This document shows positions 1 through 4,627 of a stretch of 7,560 nt of DNA, piece after piece (positions within the stretch are counted from its first letter, which is position 1; the number at the start of each line of letters is the position of its first letter). The stretch spans positions 1-7,560 of the forward strand of contig JAJXTT010000075.1 in NCBI GenBank assembly GCA_021783525.1, read 5' to 3'. The notes under the pieces are model-generated. The model made no database searches. It was given only the letters and a program-made list of their open reading frames with translations, and was not told the DNA's origin. The translations under genes and the position numbers were made by a program. The stretch comes from Pseudomonadota bacterium. Its GTDB lineage: Bacteria; Pseudomonadota; Gammaproteobacteria; Burkholderiales; Gallionellaceae.

Positions 1-400
1 CAGGCTTGAAGTAGAGCAGGGTGGTGATGCCGATCGCCAGCATCACGGCGAGCGTGGAAAGCCCGAACCAGATCAGCACGCCCAGGCCGTAACTCAGCAG
101 CAAGGCGACCACGGTGGTGGTGCCGGGGTCGTTCTCTTCGGTGGGGGTGTTGATATAGGCGGCGACGATCATGCCTGCTACGGCAAGCAGGCCTGCGATC
201 ACCAGCCAGGGAGAGCCGATCTTGGTGGAGAGCATGGCCATCAGGGTGCCCAGCACTGCGACCAGCGCAAAGGTGCGCAGTCCGGCTTTGGCTGAAGGAT
301 TGCGTTCCCGTTCCAGCCCGATGAGCAGGCCGATGGCGAGACTGGTCAGAAACTGCGGCAGCGCGCCTATGCCGTTGTTCTGCAAAAGAACGGATTCCAC
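1..400 (-). CDS. MgtC-family inner-membrane protein (N-terminal part, runs off the window)
   Basis: Only the first 133 codons are present; the frame is still open at base 1. The protein is strongly hydrophobic, with about five membrane segments, near residues 16-30, 43-58, 64-84, 96-112 and 115-131. After the first helix comes the motif GLLIGLERERNPSAKAGLRT, the signature of the MgtC/SapB family and of its longer relatives with a C-terminal DUF4010 domain. Those run to roughly 400 residues, so about two thirds would lie outside the window. The start is a GTG preceded at 9 bases by CAGGAG, which lies inside the last codons of recJ. The recJ stop ends only 4 bases before this GTG, so translational coupling is likely. 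Family function is poorly defined: MgtC itself affects magnesium homeostasis and virulence, and no transport activity can be assigned here. The family call is fairly sure, the role is not. Confidence 0.82.
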   Translation of the reverse strand, partial: MESVLLQNNGIGALPQFLTSLAIGLLIGLERERNPSAKAGLRTFALVAVLGTLMAMLSTKIGSPWLVIAGLLAVAGMIVAAYINTPTEENDPGTTTVVALLLSYGLGVLIWFGLSTLAVMLAIGITTLLYFKP

Positions 401-404
401 GATC

Positions 405-2153
405 TCAATCTCCTGCCCAGTGACGCACGATGAGCTGCAAAGCCTCGTTGCCATTGTATTCATTGACGCTCAGACTGTACACCGCATGGATCGTGTCCGG
501 CGCGGGCTCGGCGGAAAAGAAACGGATGGCGTCGAAACTCCCGGCGGGAGACGACAGCTTGAGCTTGAGGTGTTTCTCGCCGACCACACGCTGGGTCTGC
601 ACCCGGAAATCGCCTTCGAACAACGGTTCCGGAAAACCCTGTCCCCACACCTGGCGTTGCAATTCGCGTGCGATGCTCAAAGTGAATTCGCTTGCGTCGA
701 GCGTACCATCGGTCGCAACGGTTTTGACCAACGCTTCTGCGTCGAGCAGTTCCTGCGCAACCGTTTCGAAAGCCGCCCGGAAGTCGTTCAGGTCTGCTTC
801 GAAGATGCTCAAGCCTGCGGCCATGGCGTGCCCCCCGAATTTCAGGATCAGTTGTGGGTGGCGCTTGGACACCAGATCGAGCGCGTCGCGCAGGTGCAGT
901 CCGGCGATGCTGCGCCCGGAGCCCTTGAGTTCACCCGTTTGCGAGCGTGCAAAGGCGATCACCGGGCGGTGGAACTTGTCCTTGAGGCGCGACGCGAGGA
1001 TGCCGATCACGCCCTGATGCCAATCCTCATTGAACAACGCAAGCGAGAAACCGTCCGCCGGATCGAAGGCATCGAGCGTGGACAGTGCGCTGTCCTGCAT
1101 GTCGGCTTCGATGCTGCGGCGCTCATGGTTCAGCGCATCCAGCCTGGCAGCGATTTCGCCCGCTTCCGTGTCGTCGTCGGTCAACAGGCAGCGGATGCCG
1201 AGACTCATGTCTTCCAGCCGTCCCGCCGCATTCAGTCGCGGGCCGACGATGAAGCCCAGTTCGTAGGCCGATGCCTGCGCAGCCGGTCTGCGCGCCACAC
1301 GCAATAGAGCCCGGATGCCGGCACAACTGCGTCCGGCGCGGATACGTTGCAGGCCCTGCTGTACCAGGATGCGGTTATTGTCGTCGAGCCTGACCACATC
1401 CGCGACCGTGCCGAGTGCGACAAGGTCAAGCAGGTTGCCGAGATTGGGTTCGGCTTTTCCGGCGAACACGCCGCGTTTGCGCATCTCCGCCCGCAACGCC
1501 ATCAGCACGTAGAACATCACGCCGACCCCGGCCAGATTCTTGCTGGGAAAAGTGCAGCCAGGCTGGTTGGGGTTCACGATGCACAGCGCATCCGGCAACG
1601 CATCGCCGGGCAGGTGATGGTCGGTCACCAGTACTTGCATGCCCAGCCGTTTCGCTTCTGCCACACCTTCCACACTGGCGATCCCGTTATCTACCGTGAG
1701 CAAAATATCCGGTTCGAAACGTTTGGCACCCGCAGGGAGTACGCCGGTGGGTGCCCCACCGCTTCGCGGCGACCCTTCCGCAGCCAGACGCACGATCTCC
1801 GGCGTCAACCCGTAACCATACTCAAACCGGTTGGGAACGATGAAATCGACTCTTGCGCCGAGCGCGCTCAGTCCCCGCATCCCCACCGCGCAGGCTGTCG
1901 CGCCATCGGCGTCGTAGTCGGCCACGATCAATATCTTCTTCTTGTCCGTGATGGCATCGGCCAGCAGGCCCGCCATCATTTCCGCGTTCTTCAACAGGGT
2001 GAAGGGCAGCAGGTGCCTGATGTCGGTATCGAGTTGAGCCGGATCGCGGATGCCTCGCGCGGCGTAGACGCGGGCCAGCAAGGGGGCGATGCCCGATTGG
2101 GCCAGAAGCCGGGAGGTGTCGGCGGGAAAGGGACGCTGGATGATTTTGCTCAT
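405..2153 (-). CDS. recJ: Single-stranded-DNA-specific 5'-3' exonuclease RecJ
   Basis: RecJ degrades single-stranded DNA 5' to 3' in RecF-pathway recombination, mismatch repair and base-excision repair in the cytoplasm. The 582-residue length fits the family. Visible DHH-phosphoesterase motifs are DYDADG (79-84), VDNG (154-157), DHHLPGD (178-184) and NPNQPGCTFPSKNLAGVGV (194-212). The DHHA1 part contains GSGRSIAGLHLRDAL (411-425) and FGGHAMAAG (439-447). The C-terminal domain aligns by eye with E. coli RecJ through GEKHLKLKL (525-533). All metal-binding aspartates and histidines I would expect are present, so the enzyme should be active. The oddity is an insert of about 20 residues near 126-145 (GSPRSGGAPTGVLPAG), just before VDNG, which E. 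coli RecJ lacks; see the repeat entry. The ATG start has no strong ribosome binding site, but the protein begins sensibly there. The next gene follows after 4 bases. Confidence 0.97.
   Translation of the reverse strand: MSKIIQRPFPADTSRLLAQSGIAPLLARVYAARGIRDPAQLDTDIRHLLPFTLLKNAEMMAGLLADAITDKKKILIVADYDADGATACAVGMRGLSALGARVDFIVPNRFEYGYGLTPEIVRLAAEGSPRSGGAPTGVLPAGAKRFEPDILLTVDNGIASVEGVAEAKRLGMQVLVTDHHLPGDALPDALCIVNPNQPGCTFPSKNLAGVGVMFYVLMALRAEMRKRGVFAGKAEPNLGNLLDLVALGTVADVVRLDDNNRILVQQGLQRIRAGRSCAGIRALLRVARRPAAQASAYELGFIVGPRLNAAGRLEDMSLGIRCLLTDDDTEAGEIAARLDALNHERRSIEADMQDSALSTLDAFDPADGFSLALFNEDWHQGVIGILASRLKDKFHRPVIAFARSQTGELKGSGRSIAGLHLRDALDLVSKRHPQLILKFGGHAMAAGLSIFEADLNDFRAAFETVAQELLDAEALVKTVATDGTLDASEFTLSIARELQRQVWGQGFPEPLFEGDFRVQTQRVVGEKHLKLKLSSPAGSFDAIRFFSAEPAPDTIHAVYSLSVNEYNGNEALQLIVRHWAGD
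1719..1783. repeat. Palindromic hairpin element inserted in frame in recJ
   Basis: This stretch encodes the extra RecJ segment. It contains GGTGGG/CCCACC (1746-1751 and 1755-1760, 3-base loop), CCGC/GCGG around TTC (1759-1769), and GGCACCC/GGGTGCC (1725-1731 and 1749-1755). The last pair is an alternative fold to the first. The six-base word CCGCAG occurs on both sides (1730-1735 and 1778-1783), 48 bases apart, which is a multiple of three. In-frame palindromic elements inside genes are known, for example the Rickettsia palindromic elements. That this is a dispersed family member is inference from one copy. Confidence 0.5.
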
Positions 2154-2178
2154 GTGAACGGGTCGCTGGATTTCCCGC

Positions 2179-2187
2179 AGTGTAGCA
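2179..2187 (-). promoter_or_regulatory. Possible extended -10 promoter for recJ
   Basis: Read on the minus strand, TGC-TACACT forms an extended -10 (TGnTAnAnT) 25 bases before the recJ ATG. No convincing -35 hexamer stands 16-18 bases upstream; only an A-rich stretch is present there. It is a plausible but unproven promoter in the 104-bp region shared with divergent lysC. Confidence 0.35.
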
Positions 2188-2219
2188 GAGGGGTAATCGT
2201 CTTTTTACGCCAGTTCAGT

Positions 2220-2225
2220 TAGAAT
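2220..2225 (+). promoter_or_regulatory. Possible -10 element for lysC
   Basis: TAGAAT matches TATAAT at five of six positions and lies 32 bases before the lysC GTG, giving a short leader. No good -35 hexamer is visible at the right spacing. The run CTTTTT at 2201-2206 lies upstream. The leader is too short for a lysine riboswitch, and none of its features are seen. Confidence 0.3.
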
Positions 2226-2257
2226 GCCGCCCACTTTTAAATCGACGCAGGCATATC

Positions 2258-3490
2258 GTGGCATTGATAGTTCAGAAATACGGCGGTACTTCCGTCGGCA
2301 GTCCGGAGCGCATCAGGAATGTTGCGCAGCGCGTGGCAAAATACAAAGCTCAGGGGCACCAGGTCGTGGTCGTGGTTTCCGCGATGAGCGGAGAAACCAA
2401 TCGCCTCATTCATCTCGCCCATGAAATCCAGAAACACCCCGACCCCCGCGAACTCGATGTGGTGATCTCCACCGGCGAGCAAGTGACGATCGGTCTGTTG
2501 GCGATGGCATTGAAAGACATCGGCCTGGAGGCCAAGAGTTACACCGGTGCGCAGGTCAAGATATTGACCGACAGCGCCTTTACCAAGGCACGCATCCTCA
2601 GCATCGACGAGCAGAACATCCGCACCGATCTGGCCAATGGCAACGTGGTCGTGGTTGCCGGATTCCAGGGCATGGACGAAGCAGGCAACATCACGACGCT
2701 CGGGCGCGGCGGATCGGACACCACCGGCGTGGCGATTGCCGCCGCGTTGCGTGCCGACGAATGCCAGATCTATACCGATGTGGATGGCGTCTATACCACT
2801 GACCCGCGCATGGTGCCCGAAGCGCGCCGCCTGAAAAGCATCACTTTCGAAGAGATGCTGGAAATGGCCAGCCTGGGGTCCAAAGTGCTGCAGATACGCT
2901 CGGTCGAATTCGCGGGCAAATACAAAGTCAAATTGCGTGTGCTCTCCAGTTTTACCGAAGAGGGCGAAGGTACGCTGATCACATTCGAGGAAGGCAATAA
3001 AATGGAACAGGCAATCATTTCAGGGATCGCGTTCAACCGCGATGAAGCGAAGATCACCGTGCGCGGCGTGCCGGACAAGCCCGGGATCGCCTACCAGATC
3101 CTCGGCCCGGTGAGCGAATCCAACATCGATGTGGACATGATCATCCAGAACGTCGGCGTGGACGGCTCCACCGACTTCTCCTTCACCGTACATCGCAACG
3201 AGTTCAACAAGGCGATGGACATCCTGAAGAACAAGGTGCAACCGCATATCGGTGCGCGCGACGTCATCGGCGACAACAAGACGGCCAAGGTATCCGTGGT
3301 CGGCGTCGGCATGCGTTCTCACGTGGGCATCGCCAGCAAGATGTTCCGTACCCTCGCGGAAGAGGGCATCAATATCCAGATGATCTCCACCTCCGAAATC
3401 AAGATTTCAGTGGTCATCGACGAGAAATATCTGGAACTGGCCGTGCGTGTGCTGCACAAGGCTTTCGATCTGGACCAGGAAAACGCATAA
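2258..3490 (+). CDS. lysC: Aspartate kinase (aspartokinase), lysine-sensitive type
   Basis: This enzyme phosphorylates L-aspartate with ATP, the first step toward lysine, threonine, methionine and diaminopimelate. The 410-residue length fits the monofunctional class with no fused homoserine dehydrogenase. The kinase domain (1-245) shows KYGGTSVGS (7-15), STGEQVTIGLLAMAL (71-85), GFQGMDEAGNITTLGRGGSDTTG (from 135) and YTDVDGVYTTDPR (172-184). Two ACT regulatory domains follow, about 264-330 and 345-405; in this family they bind lysine and/or threonine for feedback inhibition. The start is a GTG giving MALIVQKYGG, the usual beginning for the family, with a weak GCAGG seven bases upstream. An internal ATG at codon 249 may make a separate beta subunit. 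tRNA-Ser follows 45 bases after the stop with its own promoter. Divergent recJ appears unrelated in function. Confidence 0.97.
   Translation: MALIVQKYGGTSVGSPERIRNVAQRVAKYKAQGHQVVVVVSAMSGETNRLIHLAHEIQKHPDPRELDVVISTGEQVTIGLLAMALKDIGLEAKSYTGAQVKILTDSAFTKARILSIDEQNIRTDLANGNVVVVAGFQGMDEAGNITTLGRGGSDTTGVAIAAALRADECQIYTDVDGVYTTDPRMVPEARRLKSITFEEMLEMASLGSKVLQIRSVEFAGKYKVKLRVLSSFTEEGEGTLITFEEGNKMEQAIISGIAFNRDEAKITVRGVPDKPGIAYQILGPVSESNIDVDMIIQNVGVDGSTDFSFTVHRNEFNKAMDILKNKVQPHIGARDVIGDNKTAKVSVVGVGMRSHVGIASKMFRTLAEEGINIQMISTSEIKISVVIDEKYLELAVRVLHKAFDLDQENA
2987..2994 (+). promoter_or_regulatory. Internal ribosome binding site inside lysC
   Basis: GAGGAAGG lies seven bases before the in-frame ATG at 3002 (codon 249 of lysC). 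It is a stronger Shine-Dalgarno than the weak one before the lysC GTG at 2258. Codons for Glu-Glu-Gly could produce part of it by chance, but position, spacing and frame all fit a second translation start. Confidence 0.55.
3002..3490 (+). CDS. Predicted aspartokinase beta subunit (nested, in frame within lysC)
   Basis: Starting at Met249 and sharing the lysC stop, this would be a 162-residue polypeptide beginning MEQAIISGIAF and made of the two ACT domains only, without the kinase domain. In heteromeric (alpha2beta2) aspartokinases such as Bacillus subtilis aspartokinase II and Corynebacterium glutamicum LysC, a beta subunit starts at the equivalent place in the same gene and takes part in feedback control. 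Seen here: an in-frame ATG, the matching position, and a strong ribosome binding site. Not seen: any proof that it is translated. Some family members are homomeric, so the product may be the full-length protein alone. Confidence 0.5.
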   Translation: MEQAIISGIAFNRDEAKITVRGVPDKPGIAYQILGPVSESNIDVDMIIQNVGVDGSTDFSFTVHRNEFNKAMDILKNKVQPHIGARDVIGDNKTAKVSVVGVGMRSHVGIASKMFRTLAEEGINIQMISTSEIKISVVIDEKYLELAVRVLHKAFDLDQENA

Positions 3491-3495
3491 ATCGT

Positions 3496-3524
3496 TTGAC
3501 CGCCTAGCCTCTAATCAGTATTAT
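3496..3524 (+). promoter_or_regulatory. Promoter of tRNA-Ser with GC-rich discriminator
   Basis: TTGACC (3496-3501) and TATTAT (3519-3524) each match the sigma-70 consensus at five of six positions and are exactly 17 bases apart. Transcription would start near 3531, about five bases before the mature tRNA. The bases after the -10 (TCGCGGCC) are GC-rich, as in stable-RNA promoters under stringent control. It begins only six bases after the lysC stop. Confidence 0.78.
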
Positions 3525-3535
3525 TCGCGGCCTTC

Positions 3536-3629
3536 GGAGAGGTGGCCGAGAGGTCGAAGGCACGCCCCTGCTAAGGGCGCATACGAGCTTAAACTTGTAT
3601 CGAGGGTTCGAATCCCTCTCTCTCCGCCA
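3536..3629 (+). tRNA. tRNA-Ser (anticodon GCU), CCA encoded
   Basis: All parts of a class II tRNA can be folded by eye. The acceptor stem is GGAGAGG (3536-3542) with TCTCTCC (3619-3625), including one G-U pair. The anticodon stem is CGCCC/GGGCG (3563-3567 and 3575-3579) with loop CTGCTAA, giving anticodon GCT at 3570-3572 for codons AGC and AGU. The long variable arm ATACGAG/CTTGTAT (3581-3587 and 3594-3600) is the hallmark of serine tRNAs. The T stem-loop is GAGGG-TTCGAAT-CCCTC (3602-3618). The discriminator is G3626 and the CCA end is in the DNA (3627-3629). It lies downstream of lysC but has its own promoter and terminator. Confidence 0.97.
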
Positions 3630-3638
3630 AGTAGTCTG

Positions 3639-3664
3639 AGCCCTTCCCTGTGAAGGGCTTTTTC
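3639..3664 (+). terminator. Rho-independent terminator of tRNA-Ser (and lysC read-through)
   Basis: AGCCCTTC (3639-3646) pairs perfectly with GAAGGGCT (3652-3659) around a five-base loop CCTGT, and a run of five T (3659-3663) follows. It lies ten bases after the tRNA CCA end. It would stop tRNA transcripts and any coming through from lysC. The opposite strand lacks a T run, so it should not terminate the converging protease gene. Confidence 0.88.
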
Positions 3665-3705
3665 TATGGTGGACGCGCGCGGTAAGTATTTCTTTGTACA
3701 AATAC

Positions 3706-4302
3706 CTAATTGGAGATGAACATCACATCTTCCTGTTGATTGATCTTCATTTTCCTCAGCACGTTCATGCCAAGCAGAGCATCCACGCTCAGGGACGGCA
3801 ATATGTTCACAGTCACGTCGCTAAGGTGGAAAGTCCCGAATGCCAGTCTTGGGATCGTTACCGAGCAGGTGCGGACCACGCCATTGCCCGTTGCAACGAA
3901 TCCCGCCCCGGTGCAGCTCTTGATGCCGGCCCTGATTGCGGTGCGCTCCGAAATCGTCGTGACTGAAGCGCCCGTATCCACGACAAACGTGACCGGCAAG
4001 TCGTTGATCGAACCTTGCGTGGTAAAGCTGTGACGGGCATTCAAATACAACGTCAGGCTGCCATGCTCGTTGATCGGCTGGTCGCTGGCGCTTGAAAGCA
4101 CCTGTGCATCGCTTGCGCATTTTGTTCCGCTATAGGTGACCTTGCCGTGGTCGTCGCATTTGTACACCGCTGCCATGACTTCGCCGGGCATCAGCATGGA
4201 AGCCGACCCGGCCAGGGCCAGGATGAGCAATGCCATCGAGTGACGGTTGAACGAAAGCGGATGGTGAGGTGACGATGCTTCAAGGAGTCGAGTGGGGCGC
4301 AT
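3706..4302 (-). CDS. Exported retropepsin-like aspartic protease with N-terminal DUF4124-like segment
   Basis: The 198-residue reading starts with a basic stretch, then a hydrophobic run (MALLILALAGSASMLM, 23-38) and a likely signal-peptidase site VMA|A at 42-45. This predicts export to the periplasm. Next is YKCDDHGKVTYSGTKC (47-62), like the DUF4124 domain common in small exported proteobacterial proteins. The C-terminal half is a clan AA single-lobe aspartic protease: VVDTGASVTTIS with catalytic Asp109, and ALLGMNVLRKM (about 175-185) as the second conserved block. Such single-lobe enzymes act as dimers. Cys130 and Cys146 could form a disulfide. No ribosome binding site marks any start. 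ATGs at 4320, 4302 and 4236 are possible; 4302 keeps a basic n-region. The frame stays open up to 4722, but that part shows no protein character. The gene is divergent from the histidine kinase. The substrate is unknown. Confidence 0.8.
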   Translation of the reverse strand: MRPTRLLEASSPHHPLSFNRHSMALLILALAGSASMLMPGEVMAAVYKCDDHGKVTYSGTKCASDAQVLSSASDQPINEHGSLTLYLNARHSFTTQGSINDLPVTFVVDTGASVTTISERTAIRAGIKSCTGAGFVATGNGVVRTCSVTIPRLAFGTFHLSDVTVNILPSLSVDALLGMNVLRKMKINQQEDVMFISN

Positions 4303-4392
4303 GGGGTGATGTCCAGTCATATGCGGTCGGGTGATCGTTCGGATGAGCCGGAATTTACTCCGATCTCGGTCAGACAGCCAGCATGTCCATAA

Positions 4393-4418
4393 CCGGCGGC
4401 ATCCGCGAATGCCGTTGG
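4393..4418 (+). repeat. Hairpin-forming inverted repeat upstream of the kinase gene
   Basis: CCGGCGGCAT and ATGCCGTTGG form a ten-pair stem around a six-base loop (CCGCGA) when read as plus-strand RNA; two of the pairs are G-U. On the minus strand the same two positions become A-C mismatches, so the fold favours a plus-strand transcript. No T run follows, so it is not a normal terminator. Confidence 0.4.
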
Positions 4419-4492
4419 ATCGCAGAAGCACCCGGACTGGGAAATGCATTCGGGTCAGTCTCATGATATCCGCGAGTTCCGGGTTCTTTCCT

Positions 4493-4504
4493 GGCATGCA
4501 TGCC
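4493..4504. promoter_or_regulatory. Perfect 12-bp palindrome, possible operator
   Basis: GGCATGCATGCC is a perfect palindrome lying 123 bases before the kinase start and 190 bases before the protease start. Symmetry and position between divergent genes suit a dimeric regulator, but such words also occur by chance in GC-rich DNA. Confidence 0.25.
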
Positions 4505-4627
4505 TGTTTAAATCCAATGCCCATGCCGTAATGCGGGTAACTCATGGCCTCTTGCGAACAGCAGTTGTTTGGGCTAACGTTAACGCGAACATGAAGAATT
4601 GCTGAAGAAAAACAGGGGGCGTTCTGA

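Larger units (their letters stand above)
4303..4627. other. Intergenic region between divergent protease and histidine kinase genes
   Basis: These 325 bases contain no convincing gene. Short open frames exist on both strands but lack ribosome binding sites and recognisable motifs. Notable parts are a hairpin at 4393-4418, a perfect 12-base palindrome at 4493-4504 and three xxxAAC hexamers (GCTAAC GTTAAC GCGAAC) at 4573-4590 just before the kinase. I found no strong -35/-10 pair for either gene, though both must be transcribed from here. Confidence 0.5.

Noticed and set aside
171..2222. Long plus-strand open frames (378 and 291 codons) opposite recJ and the MgtC-family gene
   Set aside because: They are antisense to genes with clear family motifs, lack ribosome binding sites and have low-complexity, Arg- or His-rich sequences with no domain character. 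High GC makes such shadows common.
2154..2257. Lysine riboswitch or attenuator before lysC
   Set aside because: The intergenic space is only 104 bp and the likely leader about 30 bases, too short, with no leader peptide or structured aptamer.
3504..3701. Minus-strand frame of 65 codons containing RERDSNPRYKF
   Set aside because: It is the antisense of tRNA-Ser. This kind of peptide is a familiar false gene call over serine tRNAs.
3686..3705. GTATTT/AAATAC inverted repeat after the protease stop as a terminator
   Set aside because: The stem is only six AT-rich pairs with an eight-base loop and no T run on the minus strand.
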